A stretch of DNA of 64,000 nucleotides from Sinotaia quadrata (GCA_028829895.1 CM054181.1:50387759-50451758), one strand, 5' to 3'. Positions 35,590-46,761 are shown, counted from the first letter of the stretch. Translations and numbers: made by a program. Notes: generated by a model not told the origin, from the letters alone.

Positions 35590-35868
35590 TGCATTGCAAT
35601 ATTGCTAGCACAAACCTTTGTCTTCAGGGCTTACGTCATTTATATCAGTCGTGTGTTCATTGCAATATTACTAGCAGAAGCCTTTGTCTTTAGGGTTTAC
35701 GTCATTTATATCACTCGTGTGTCCATTACAATATTGCTAGCACAAGCCTTTGTCTTTAGGGTTTACGTCATTTATATCACTTTTGTGTCCATTGCAATAT
35801 TGCTAGCACAAGCCTTTGTCTTTAGGGTTTACGTCATTTGTATCGCTCGTATGTCCATTGCAATATTG
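35590..35868. repeat. 66-bp minisatellite, about 4.3 copies
   Basis: Unit ATTGCAATATTGCTAGCACA + AGCCTTTGTCTTTAGGGTTT + ACGTCATTTATATCACTCGT + GTGTCC. A multiple of 3, hence a repeating plus-strand frame (AQAFVFRVYVIYITRVSITI-like) that is not a gene. Confidence 0.96.
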
Positions 35869-35943
35869 GAGCGCGTATTGCCAGTCTCCGTCGCAGATGC
35901 AAATAGTTTACTTACATTATCGTACTATCTCCATAATTCGTTT

Positions 35944-36055
35944 GCACGCATTAACGGTATTATTACTGCCTTATTGCACACATTAACGGTATTATTACTG
36001 CCTTATTGCACACATTAACGGTATTATTACTGCCTTATTGCACACATTAACGGTT
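35944..36055. repeat. 32-bp minisatellite, 3.5 copies
   Basis: Unit TTAACGGTATTATTACTGCC + TTATTGCACACA, exact 32-bp spacing (35951, 35983 and onward). Confidence 0.97.
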
Positions 36056-36094
36056 GAACAAAGGATGCATGATATTTTGTTACTTTGGGAGGAG

Positions 36095-36295
36095 AGACCT
36101 ACAATTTAACTATAGCTAACTTTATGACAGACCTACAATTTAACTATAAATAACTTTAGGAGAGACCTACAATTTAACTATAACTAACTTTAGGAGAGAC
36201 CTACAATTGGAATATAACTAACTATACGAGAGACCTAAAATTTAACTATAACTAACTTTACGAGACCTAAAATTTAACTATAACTAACTTTGATC
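36095..36295. repeat. ~35-bp minisatellite, 6 copies
   Basis: Unit GAGAGACCTACAATTTAACT + ATAACTAACTTTAG, with small indels and CTAAAATT variants in the last two copies. Confidence 0.94.
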
Positions 36296-36463
36296 ATATT
36301 ATTATATGAGGATTTGGGAAAGGGGACTGGATCAAATGCTTAAATATTTTATTTTTATCTATACCAGATCAGTTTCTGGCCATATTGTATTATATTTTGT
36401 TTTCTTTCTTTCTTTTCTTTGTAAGGCAAAGAAGTCAGCAGTGAATAATTGCAATCCTGGCAG

Positions 36464-36694
36464 TCTTCTAAAAATCGAAAGAATCCCAGAACACATTTAA
36501 CTGAACACGCCCAAACCTCATCTACTAGATACGCGTCCTTCGCAAAGAAGTTGAACTCAGAGAAGGCCATAGCCTCACCTGCTGAAACTTCTAAGAGTCT
36601 GGAAACGCTCTTGAATGCAAAACGCAAATCAGAAATAGCTGTACAGGCAACTGGACTGAGCAGACGTGATGAGCCAGTGCAGTGGGTTGTTTAG
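36464..36694 (+). CDS. Possible terminal exon, unknown protein
   Basis: An open plus-strand stretch of 76 codons ending in TAG, in a locally G+C-richer block. Residues are mixed and hydrophilic (FAKKLNSEKAIASPAETSKS, then LSRRDEPVQWVV at the end). A strong pyrimidine tract and AG lie at about 36395-36425, but in this frame a TAA follows at 36446-36448. A weaker AG at 36462-36463 would enter the frame in phase 0. The opposite strand is also open (36355-36627), so coding cannot be assigned by frame alone. Confidence 0.22.
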   Translation, partial: SSKNRKNPRTHLTEHAQTSSTRYASFAKKLNSEKAIASPAETSKSLETLLNAKRKSEIAVQATGLSRRDEPVQWVV

Positions 36695-36904
36695 GACACG
36701 CCCGTGTAGTAACACATTAAGATGCAGTAGTGGGTATTGAGGGGTTGCATGTTTATGAAATGATGGCTGGAATAATGGATTACGCTATATACTGTAAGGG
36801 CAGTGGCTAATAACTGTATTGTTTGATTAGGGAATAGTGGCTAGTTTTGTAGACTACACGAATAGACTAGTGAGTAATGCTGACATTGTAGTTTTATAGA
36901 TCAT

Positions 36905-37575
36905 TTAATAATGCTGTATTGTGTGTTTATGAACAGTTAGTAATGTAGTAGTGTATACTGATAGAACAATGAATAATGCTGTTTCATAGGCATATACAAC
37001 AATTAATAATGCAACATTGTATGCCTATAAAAGAGTTAATAATGCAATACTGTAAGCTTACAGAACAGTTAGTAATGCAATATTGTAAGTTTATAAAACA
37101 GTTAATAATGCTACATTGTAGACATTTAGAACAGTTAATAATGCTACATTGGAGGCATATAGATAAGTTAATAATGCTACATTGTAGGCATTTAGAACAG
37201 TTAATAATGCTACATTGTAGGCATATAGAACAGTTAATAATGCTACATTGTAGACATTTAGAACAATTAATATTGCAGCATTACAGAATTATAGAACAGT
37301 TAATAATGCTACATTGTAGGCATTAAGAACAGTTAATATTGCAGCATTACAGAATTATAGAACAGTTAATAATACAGTTTAGTAGGCTTATAGAACAGTT
37401 AATAATACAGTTTAGTAGGTTTATAGAACAGTTAATAATGAAGTTTAGTAGGCTTATAGAACAGTTAATAATGCAGTATAGACAGCTTATAGAGCAGTTA
37501 ATAATGCAGTAGAGTAGGCTTATAGAACAGTTAATAATGCAGTATAGTAGGCTTGTAGAATAATGAATCATGTTC
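36905..37575. repeat. 33-bp minisatellite A, about 19-20 copies
   Basis: Left half: GTTAATAATGCTACATTGTA + GGCATATAGAACA. Right half: a related unit with AATGCAGTATAGTAGGCTTATAGAACAGTT. A variant unit with GCAGCATTACAGAATTATAG occurs twice (about 37270 and 37340), showing local duplication of a multi-unit block. Open frames on both strands are 11-residue repeats. Confidence 0.95.
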
Positions 37576-37899
37576 TTTTTATGCATAGAGAAAAGTGGCT
37601 AACATTGTGCTATGTTTATAGACTCTATGCCAGTCTATGGTGACTGTACCCATTTCTAATAAGCTAGTGATTTGCACCGTAACTACCCGGTTACAAATTA
37701 GTGGTTAAAGATGTTACTATTTAATTGAAAACAGTAACTAATGCTGGACGGTTTGCTTTCAGAGAAGTAGTTAGAGTTACAAATGTTTGCTCATAAGCTG
37801 CGGGCTGGAGATGGGAATGCACGTTACTGACACGTGACCAACATTACAACAAGACTTGCAGATTACTAGGTATTGCTGCACGCGAAATTCTATCAAGCT

Positions 37900-38640
37900 G
37901 AGAATTAGTGTTGTAAAAGCACTTTGATATCGCTTTTATATACATTGGTTAGTGTTGTAATAGCACTTTTATGTACATTGGTAAGTGTTGTAACAACCCT
38001 TAATATACTAATGGTTAGTGTCGTAGCGTCACTTTTAAGTACATTGGTAAGTGTTGTAACAACCCTTAATATACTAATGATTAGTGTTGTAGCGTCATTT
38101 TTATGTACTTCGTTAGTTTTGTAATAACACTTTTATAAGCATAGGTTAGTGAAGTAATAGCACTTCAATAGACATTGGTTAGTGAAGTAATAGCACTTCA
38201 CTAGACATTGATTAGTGCTGTAATACTACTTTTATATACATTGATTAGTGCTGTAATACTACTTTTATATACATTGATTAGTGCTGTAATACTACTTTTA
38301 TATACATTGATTAGTGTTGTAATACTACTTTTATATACATTGATTAGTGCTGTAATACTACTTTTATATACATTGATTAGTGCTGTAATACTACTTTTAT
38401 ATACATTGATTAGTGCTGTAATACTACTTTTATATACATTGATTAGTGCTGTAAAACTACTTTTATATACATTGATTAGTGCTGTAATAACACCTTAATA
38501 TACTATTAGTTAATTTTGTACTAGCACTTTTATATACTATTGATTAATTTTGTATAACACTTGTATAATATATTGGTTAATGTTGTAATAACCATTTTAT
38601 ATGGTATTGGTTAAAGTTGTAGTAACATTTTTATATTGTA
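37900..38640. repeat. 33-bp minisatellite B, about 22 copies
   Basis: Core unit ATTAGTGCTGTAATACTACT + TTTATATACATTG, nearly identical at 38205-38490 and degenerate on both sides (GTTAGTGTTGTAACAACCC variants left, GGTTAATGTTGTAATAACC right). Same period as array A about 330 bp upstream but with a different sequence. Confidence 0.96.
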
Positions 38641-38754
38641 ATGTTCAGAGTAGAATTGCAATGCTATCCTTCTGGTGGCTTGTGCTATAGCTGCCAGTAT
38701 TGATATTGCTAAGTACAGTAGTTGCATGTTAAAACACGGGTTGACTATTTGACT

Positions 38755-38850
38755 AACAACATGCTTACAGGCACGTGACTAGCGCTGTAACAACATGCTT
38801 ACAGACAAGTGACTAGCACTGTAGTTGAATTCTTACAGACTTGCAGTTGA
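38755..38850. repeat. ~37-bp duplication, 2 copies
   Basis: AACATGCTTACAG.CA.GTGACTAGC.CTGTA occurs twice, followed by a partial third copy. Confidence 0.85.
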
Positions 38851-39289
38851 TTTTGCTCCTGTATGTAATTAAGAAAGAGAGAGAAGCAGAAAACCATAGC
38901 AGAGGAATAGATTATAATTAAATGGTTAACAACTAACAACGAGGACTAATGAACGTGAATAATTTACTGTAGTAACCGACACCATGTCACAATTTGTCTG
39001 TGTTTAAGAGCGGCGAAGAGTTAACGAGGTCCATCATTTCAAAGGATTCTGTAATCGGTCCTGGCAAGACACGCAATATAGAAAACCTTCAAGTGAACAG
39101 AAAATAACAGAGGACTGAGAGATGGGACAAAAGTGTTTATGCACATGGGGTCGTAATAATGATGTAACGGTTGAGTATATTGTAAAAGTGTATTTTGTTC
39201 TGCTCACATTTTTGTTCAGTGTAAAACCCGATTGTTGACACTGCGCTGAGCATATGCATTATAATTATTCAGTAGACTGTTTACGACTG
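38851..39289. other. No feature seen
   Basis: AT-rich spacer. Confidence 0.45.
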
Positions 39290-39655
39290 ATGAAGTGTGT
39301 GTGTATGTGTGTCGATGATTGTATGGTTGTGGGTGTATGCATAATTTTGTGTGTGCATGATTGTATGGTTGTCAGTACATGCATGCTTGTGTGTGTTTGT
39401 GTGTGTGTTTGCATGATTGTATGGTTTTGAGTGTATATATGACTGTATGTATGGGTGTGTGCATGCATGACTCTATGTGTATGTGTGTGTATGTGTGTGC
39501 GTGCGTGCGTGCGTGTGTGTGTATGTGTGTGTGTGTGCATGTGTGTGCGTGCGTGCGTGTGTGTGTATGTGTGTGTGTGTGTGTGCATGATTGTAAGGTT
39601 GTGAGTGCATGCATGATTGTGTGCGCATATACAATTGCATTATACTTATATATAT
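39290..39655. repeat. GT/GC-rich microsatellite with ~37-bp substructure
   Basis: GTGT tracts interleaved with GCATGATTGTATGGTTGTGAGTG-like words recurring about every 37-65 bp. Frames on both strands are CV/HT repeats. Confidence 0.92.
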
Positions 39656-40187
39656 ATATATTTGGTTGATTTAAAAAAATATATTAAATGTTCCTCCTTC
39701 CAGCGCACACACAGCAGTTACTGGCCTTTACAAAAGTACTCATAATTTGAAGGCAGATACCCGACTTGTCTTGCCATACGACTGTTGCTTGTGAGGCGTA
39801 AGGAACGTATTAAGAAAGACAGTATCAAAATTTTAACCCTAACGTAGCCAACCATACGTCCCACCACACTTTAGTATCGTCGGGTATTACAAAGTATTTG
39901 AAAATTAAGGATATTGTAAATATTAATAATTACAACAACAACAAAAACAACAAGACCGGCTACGAACCACTAATCCCAGCCTGATATAAGACGATGACAA
40001 GAGTTGCAAGGAAAATGCAAATTCTTGTAATCTTTTGGATAGATGAAAGTTTTATAGAAATAAAGGAATGGTGGCAGAAAGATAATTATAAAACCAAAAT
40101 GTCGATTCCGAGAGTCTACTGCATTACACAGAGTAAGAGTCTTTTTGTCTGTAAATCTCTTTAGACTTGCCGGGGCTGGCTGTTAAG
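39656..40187 (+). other. Upstream region of the 40188 exon candidate
   Basis: Mostly AT-rich; 40141-40187 becomes more G+C-rich. A possible acceptor (GTCTGTAAATCTCTTTAG, ending at 40164) lies 23 bp before the ATG, so the ATG may sit in a second exon or this may simply be 5' UTR. No convincing TATA box was identified. Confidence 0.3.
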
Positions 40188-40328
40188 ATGACCCTGACGG
40201 CTTGGCGGGTCCTCGCATGGGTCTTGTCAGCAGTCCAGCGCAGTGCAGGCTTTGGGTTTTGCATTAGTAGAGGGATTCAGCTGCATGGAGCCTGTTCTGT
40301 TCGTCACTCAACGAGCGCAAAGTGGCAG
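40188..40328 (+). CDS. Candidate first coding exon with mitochondrial presequence
   Basis: Starts at an ATG in a good context (A at -3, AAGATGA) and runs exactly 47 codons to a consensus donor CAG|GTACGT at 40328/40329 (phase 0). The peptide has four Arg spread at positions 7, 18, 28 and 39, one Lys, no Asp or Glu, many Ala/Ser/Leu, and an RHS-TSA stretch at 39-44. It thus looks like an amphipathic mitochondrial import signal with a plausible processing site. Local base composition is clearly G+C-richer than the surroundings. The mature protein would be in later exons, which I could not locate in the remaining 24 kb, so the enzyme or family is unknown. A chance open frame remains possible. 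Confidence 0.4.
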
Positions 40329-40723
40329 GTACGTGACATCTAAGGTGCCAACAGATTGCCGATTCTACTGAAAGGAACACTCTTTCCCTAAATTTCCAGC
40401 ACAGACGAAGATAATGATCGATGCACCAGATGTACATAATTCATATTTACAGATACAGGCGAACATATGATGGATGACTGAAAGAAGAAATAGAATAGAA
40501 TAAATGAAAATAACCGAAATATGCATAAATGAATAAATGAAAATGCACACAAATATAATTATAGCTAGGTACATGGTTCGATAATATGTTCAACATGATT
40601 TACCTTTCTCAGCAAAAAAGGTCCCATGGAGTTCTGGAAGAGTTTTTCTAAATGATATTTTCCCCGACAATGGCAGGATCGACTCTGATCTTATAAGCTG
40701 ATTTTGGCACGCACAAAGACAGA

Positions 40724-40797
40724 CTTGGCCGGCCATATGGTCAGTCGGGTTAAATAACTGCTGAATTGTTACAACCCGACCTACTAGGTCGGCCAAT
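40724..40797. repeat. Imperfect inverted repeat (hairpin-forming)
   Basis: TTGGCCGGCCATATGGTCAG followed by TCGGGTTAA on the left is mirrored on the right by ACAACCCGACCTACTAGGTC and GGCCAA (arms about 25 bp, centre around ATAACTGCTGAATTG). The right arm itself contains a near-perfect 17-bp palindrome, CCGACCTACTAGGTCGG. Folded it would give a G+C-rich stem in AT-rich DNA. Confidence 0.6.
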
Positions 40798-41446
40798 ATT
40801 GTATAATATTGCCAGCGGTCGCCAGAATCTCTGTGCTTGAGGAGAGCTACTGACGCGTGTTTTGAAACTCTGAGAAATGTAAAGATGAATTAAATGTTGG
40901 TCAACTAACCATCGTACCGTCACACCGACCGAACCTCAGAGGTTAAGAGGTCTCTAGAGATTGCAACGTTGATCCTCTGTCAATCTGTGGACATTGTATT
41001 TGTTTTCTTGGAGAACACAAGGAGGTGATAGAGGGAATTGGGATGGGTAGGAGACAGGCCTTTAGTCTTTCATCCAAGAGGTTGTTTCCTAAAATAAGTA
41101 AAATAAATAAATTGCGGGTAATTCTTAAACTTTACAGACAAAAAAAAAAAGAAAAAAGAATTGTCATTGTAATGACAAGAATATACAATGGGCTCTATGC
41201 ATATGACAGATTTCTGATGCTAAAGACTCCTGTTGAAAAATGTTGAAAAATAAAAAAAAAATATGTACGCTGTCAACAGCAGTTAGTACCATTTTCTACA
41301 TAGAACTATGACGTCACATAAAACATTAACGAAGTGGACAAGAACATAGGTTTAAAAATCCCGAGTGAGCTAGAGGGTGGAGGGTAAAGTGGGGGTGATG
41401 ACGAAGTCCTAAATGGCGATGGACAAGAGATCTCTAATCTAATGGT

Positions 41447-41474
41447 CACCTGCTGCTGCAGGTGCCTAGCAACG
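41447..41474. promoter_or_regulatory. Paired E-boxes plus X-box-like site
   Basis: CACCTGCTGCTGCAGGTG (41447-41464) is a hairpin-like pair of E-boxes (CACCTG and CAGGTG). It overlaps GGTGCCTAGCAACG (41461-41474), which resembles an RFX X-box (GTTRCC..GGYAAC type). The surrounding 41340-41530 is locally G+C-rich, and a palindromic CRE TGACGTCA lies at 41309-41316. Function is inferred from motif similarity only. Confidence 0.25.
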
Positions 41475-41530
41475 GTCATCCAGCATGCGGTCATAGTGCT
41501 CTAGCCTTGAAACGAACCGGTGCGTGCTGC

Positions 41531-42097
41531 CCAGGCTAGTTGGAAATGCAAAGACAAGCTTTGTTTTATATATATTTTAATTCCACTGTCACGTTTTCCT
41601 GGTTTATACAGAAGGCACATGTGCTTAAGTGAGGAGATTTTGATTCTAGATGGTCGCGATGTAGCGTTGTGGGAATTTTAATGACATTTCTAACAGGAGA
41701 AATACATTTCTGTTTGAAACAATATTGTTTCGATTTTGTGTGTCTCTTGGTAGAGGAGAATATTTAAGCACCTCTTTAAGCGATGTGTTATGAGATTTCT
41801 CGCATATGAGATTTCACAAATTTGGGGGGAGTAGGGTTGTTAGTGTTTGCCGAGTATTTGTATGTTTACAATTAAATGACTGTCCCAAATTGACACTTAT
41901 TCTGTTGGACGTTTGCTAGGTCAAAGTTATTCTGGTAGTTTTTATTTACAATACGGGGGACTACTCTGGAAAATGTAGGAGGTTACTCTTTCAGTCTGTT
42001 GCCCGCAAGTTGAGAGGCGTGTATTATCATAGATGAGTATAGATGATAACATTCTCATAATTAAAGAGACCCTCTCATCATTTAAAATAACCTGTCG
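41531..42097. other. No feature seen
   Basis: AT-rich spacer before a GATA tract. Confidence 0.4.
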
Positions 42098-42129
42098 CAG
42101 ATAGATAGATAGATAGATAGATAAATAGA
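42098..42129. repeat. (GATA)n microsatellite
   Basis: Short tract whose left flank ACCTGTCGCAGATAG closely matches the left flank of the tract at 56178. Confidence 0.92.
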
Positions 42130-42399
42130 TCCTTTCACCTCAGTAACATAAAATCAAATAAATAAGTACTTAATCTAAAAAGTTTAAATTACTTCTTTGA
42201 GAAGAGATTCTAAACAAAGAGTAAACGATTAAAATACCTCACAAAACTGCAGACAAAGTCGGATTCGGAAATCTGAAATGAAAAACAGTAAGTGCATAAC
42301 GGTATTTCTCTTTAATCTTACAACTGGCTAGTGTTAAAAGAAAATGTTAGGAAGGTTCTAAATAAATTTTAAAATATTTATTCAGATGTCTTCATAACA

Positions 42400-43570
42400 A
42401 CTGGCTAATACAACCCCACAAGGTTGGGTTAATAGTCTTACAAAGCTCGGCTTAACCCAACAATGATAGGCTTTATGTTCTTACTAAGCTCGCCTGAAAC
42501 TAATCACTCTCTACTGAGATTAATAGCATCGCCTCCACCCCCCCCCCTTCCCGCAATATCCCTAGCACAAAATCGGCCAGAAGCGCTCCCCATAAATTAT
42601 GTAAGATTAATAGCATCTGGAGATTAGGCCTACTTTTATAATTCGGATTAAATCATAACATTCGAACGAGCTTACATAATCACAAAAATACAGAGATGAA
42701 TAACCTCACGAGGTTAGGTTTAATACTCTTACAAAACTTGGGATGAATAACGACTCAGAAGTTAGTACTACTAGGCCTAATACTCTTTGCAAATCGGTTT
42801 AAAATATTGAAGTGGACATCAATAACTACACAAGAGAGAGGTTAGTACTACTAGGCCTAATACTCTTTGCAAATCGGTTTTAAAATATTGAAATGGACAT
42901 CAATAACTACACAAGAAAGAGGTCGATAGACTCATACAACCATATTTATTGAAACCGATAACACTGGATATAAAAACACTATTCTTAAAATTCTGTATAA
43001 ATAATCCCTTTTAAGACACAAAAAGGAGTTTAAATAACCTCACAAAAATTAGGCTAAAATAAACTCATAGGATTAGGTTTAACCAACTTCATAAGATTAG
43101 GCTTAAATAACCCACAAGATTAGGCTGAAATAATGTCACAAAATTGTGTTTAAATAATTTTATAATTATTTAATAAATACTCATACTAGAAAGCGCTTGA
43201 CATCTTTAGAGTGTGTTGTAACAAAAGTCAAGGTTTATATATCCTCTCAGGATTAATGCCTTCTCAAGAATGGTTTTAATAACTTCGTAAGTCATGGCCT
43301 TCAGTAACACATATTGCGGGTTTGATCTCACAATATATGGTTTAATTACTTCACAAATTCAGTTTACTTTATCAGAGTAAATTTAATATCATCACAAGAC
43401 TTGATTTAATAGCAAAATCTTAATTTTAATTCATAATCATACAAAACTATCATAACTTCTCGATATAATCTCACAATAGTGAAGATTAATAACATTTAAA
43501 GGCGATTTGCATAGCCAAAGAAGATTGTTTTAAACCCTCACAACAATGTGTTTAATTAATCTCACAAAGT
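42400..43570. repeat. Highly degenerate ~40-bp repeat region with an 80-bp duplication
   Basis: Words such as AATAACCTCACAAGATTAGG and TTAATACTCTTACAAA recur throughout at irregular 38-45-bp spacing, as in an old array. A recent 80-bp tandem duplication stands out: GTTAGTACTACTAGGCCTAA begins at 42761 and 42841, and its following 70 bp are almost identical. Confidence 0.75.
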
Positions 43571-43583
43571 TGAATTAATAATC

Positions 43584-43730
43584 CCACTAACACCACTAAC
43601 ACCACCTAGTACCACTAGCACCACTAGCACCTCTAGCACCACTAGCACCACTAGCACCACTAGCACTACTAGCACTACTAGCACCTCTAGCACCTCTAGC
43701 ACCACTAGCACCACTAGCACCACTAGCATG
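43584..43730. repeat. 9-bp minisatellite (ACCACTAGC)n
   Basis: About 16 copies with CTCT and CTACT variants. The minus-strand VLVVLEVL-type frame at 43562-43750 is the translation of this array. Confidence 0.96.
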
Positions 43731-44794
43731 AGTGAAATAATCCATCCCAAAATGGGATGTAAACAACTTAATAAGTTTAATTAAAACTTTAAAAATACCT
43801 CATAAGCGTGAATCAAATAATGAAACAGTCTGGGTTATATAATGAAATAGCTATATAGTTGAGGTTACTTTTGTTTTGTTTCGTTTTTCTGTCAAGTGCG
43901 GTAGAAGCAAGGATTGTACGCCAAGGTGGTTATAAAGAAATTGTCTGAAAATGATGTTCTAAAGATGGGTGCAAGTGTAATTAGCAGGGTAAACTTTTTA
44001 TGAACTACCCATAGCCGCCATATTAACAATCCGCTAACCAACAGGAAATTAATATTTTATTTATAGCCAAATGATCTCCCTTTGATCGATACATGAAGAC
44101 ACGTTACAAGTAAACTAATAAAAAAAATAATAATGTTCCTCAACATAACTAAAATTGTTGAAGCTTGTATTATTCTCACGAGGATTTTAAAACCAACGTT
44201 GAATAATGAATGGTTCAAACGACTCGAATTTACCAGTTTACATGAAATAAATGTAGCTGAATGGCACAAATGACCCGATCTGTATCTGATCACATGTTAT
44301 AACCATTATTTCATTGACGATAAAAATAACCCGGTCTATTTTAACACGAGGGAAATACCGCATGACCATATACCTTGGTGTGTCTTCTCTCTGTCTCATT
44401 GTTTTGCTCTCTTTCTTTTTCTTTAATTGAGCTCTCGTGGATACAATCGAAACTATGTAAAGTCTCTCGGTGCTGGTTCCCCACAGAGGGCTTGTTTTGG
44501 CTTCTTTGTGCGGCCAATTAATTTGGTTGTAAAATATTTTCGCGAAAGACGAACTTTAGTAGGGTTTCTGTTAACTGTGTATTAAAACCAAATTATTACT
44601 TCGATCAATGTCCGCTAACGTTGAGAATAAGTACACTGTCCTCATGGACCTTCTAAAAATAGTAGAGATAGCGAAACTACAAACTAAAAAAATAAATACC
44701 GTAATTATAGTAAGGTACGGCGAACTGCTCTTTTTGGATCATTATGATATAGACACGTGACTTTGTTTTCACGTTTGCACACAGCTGCATCATT
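43731..44794. other. No gene seen
   Basis: AT-rich. The minus-strand frame at 44057-44293 shows no recognised family. Confidence 0.45.
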
Positions 44795-45245
44795 GTGACA
44801 GGGTTATTTCTATGCAAAATTTCAGAATAGAAGCAGATCTTCAGGATCATTCCTATGCAAAGTTTCTTAATGGATGGAGATCTTCAGAGTAATTCGTATG
44901 CAAAGTTTCCTAAATGTAACAGATTAATAGGATTATTTTTGTGACATTTCCTGATAGCAGCAGATCTTCAGGGTCATTTCCGTGCAAGATTCCTAATAGC
45001 AGCAGATCTGCATGGTCGTTCCTATCCAAACTTTCCTAATAGTAGCAGACAAGCAGGATAATTTCTGTGAAGCTTCCTGGAAGAAGGAGATCTTCAGGGT
45101 CATTTCTATGCCAAATTCTTAATAGCAGCAGTTTTCAGGGATATTTCTTTGCAAGTTTTCTAATCGTAGCAGATTTGTAATGTCATTTCTGCGCAAGTTT
45201 CCTAACAGCAGCAGATCTTCAGGGCTAATTCTGCTTCCTAATAAT
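44795..45245. repeat. Degenerate ~43-48-bp minisatellite, about 10 copies
   Basis: Consensus GCAGATCTTCAGGGTCATTT + CTATGCAAAGTTTCCTAATA + GCA, with frequent indels. TTCAGGGTCATT and AGCAGCAGATC are the best-preserved cores. Confidence 0.92.
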
Positions 45246-45486
45246 AGATCTGTATAGGTAAATGCATTCAACAGTTGAACTACAGTATATCTGAAAATTT
45301 TCGATTTCTAAGGCAAGTGTATACAGTTCACTTAGTTTTGTTAAGAAAATGATTATAAATAATAAATACCAAAAATTAATGGGACGAATATACCTTTAGT
45401 GCACGCACTTGGCTATTTTTAGTCTAGTCATATATTCGATTGTAACGGATACTTTTAATGTGTGCAGATCATTTAGTGATACTAAC

Positions 45487-45727
45487 TGAAATGTACACAC
45501 AGAGATAGCCCCAAAGAAAGGCTGGTATAACGTACACGCATAGGTAGCCCCAAAGAAAGGCTGGTATAATGTACACGCATAGGTAGCCCAAAAGAAAGGC
45601 TGGTATAATGTATAAAGCAGAGGTAGCCCAAAAAAAAGGCTGGTATAATGTATAAAGCAGAGGTAGCCCAAAAGAAAGGCTGGTATAATGTACACAGAGA
45701 TAGCCCAAAAAGAAAGGCTAGTATAAA
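45487..45727. repeat. 39-40-bp minisatellite, 6 copies
   Basis: Unit AATGTACACGCATAGGTAGC + CCCAAAGAAAGGCTGGTAT. Middle copies have TATAAAGCAGAGG in place of ACACGCATAGG. Two- to three-frame peptide repeats (CTLYQPFFWATS-like, minus) are artefacts. Confidence 0.96.
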
Positions 45728-45969
45728 GCTGCTTTGGTTGAAAGTCACATGTCTTTTTTTCGCTTTCTCGAAAATTACTTTTTTTATTGTAATTGCAAAC
45801 TGCAATTTGATTTACGGGTCAAAGGGTAAAATGTGTGATTTGTAATTGCCAAAGGTAAAATGCACGACAAAATGAGTCACTACAAGGAAACAATGTAAAA
45901 AAGGCTGCTTGAATACAGAGGAAGGGGACACATTGAAAGATCTCTAATGAAGTTACGGTATATTAGGAA

Positions 45970-45996
45970 ATCTAAGAGAGAGAAAGAAAGAGATAC

Positions 45997-46061
<65 letters not shown>

Positions 46062-46305
46062 ACCACTGAGAAAAGAAAGACATAAATGAAGAATGACAAT
46101 TGAAAGAAAGAAAGAAGAAAGATAGGTCGAAAGACAAAATGAAGAAAATACAGAACTGCAGTAAAAAAGAAATATAAAGAGAAGGAAGAAAGAAATAACG
46201 AAAGAAAGACAGAAAGAGAGGGGAGAACGAAATGAAGAAAGAAACGAAGAGAGTAAGAAAGAAGGAAGAAATTAGGGATGGAAGAACAAATAGAAAGAAA
46301 GAAAT
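45970..46305. repeat. Polypurine tract: (GA)n then GAAA-rich
   Basis: About 60 bp of pure GA at 46009-46060, followed by about 230 bp that are overwhelmingly purine on the plus strand (GAAAGAAAGAAG words). Minus-strand LSLSLS/FFLSF frames are artefacts. Confidence 0.95.
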
Positions 46306-46757
46306 TCACTTTTAAAACAAGTGTAATATTTTCCTAGGATTTCTAAACGATAAATTAAAAACTTTTCCAAATTGACATTTGATTTAGAGAGTTCAGTGTC
46401 AACTCTTGACTGGCACCACAGACAAAATCGCAAAATGCAGGCCTAAATTTGACACCGTGCACAATTCAAAATAGAGTAGGCGTGCTATTTGATGCCATTA
46501 CAGCTCACTGAGAAGTTTGTTTTTGGAAATTATATATCACTTAAGGAACTGAAAATTGCTCAGGAAGACAGAATTTTCATCCGACTATTTCCTTCTTTGA
46601 CCATGAGATGTAGAGCGGTATGAGTTTGTGTCTGCCTAACATGACTGTTGAAGGGATCCCCTTTTACATTTTATAAATTATATTATAGAAGAAATAAATA
46701 CACACATATTAATTAACCTGAAGGATAAAAGTCCCAGCCACTACACTCTCATCCTCT

Positions 46758-46761
46758 CACA

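Noticed and set aside
35602..38498. Repetitive frames (22-, 11- and 11-residue repeats)
   Set aside because: Translations of the 66- and 33-bp arrays, both multiples of 3.
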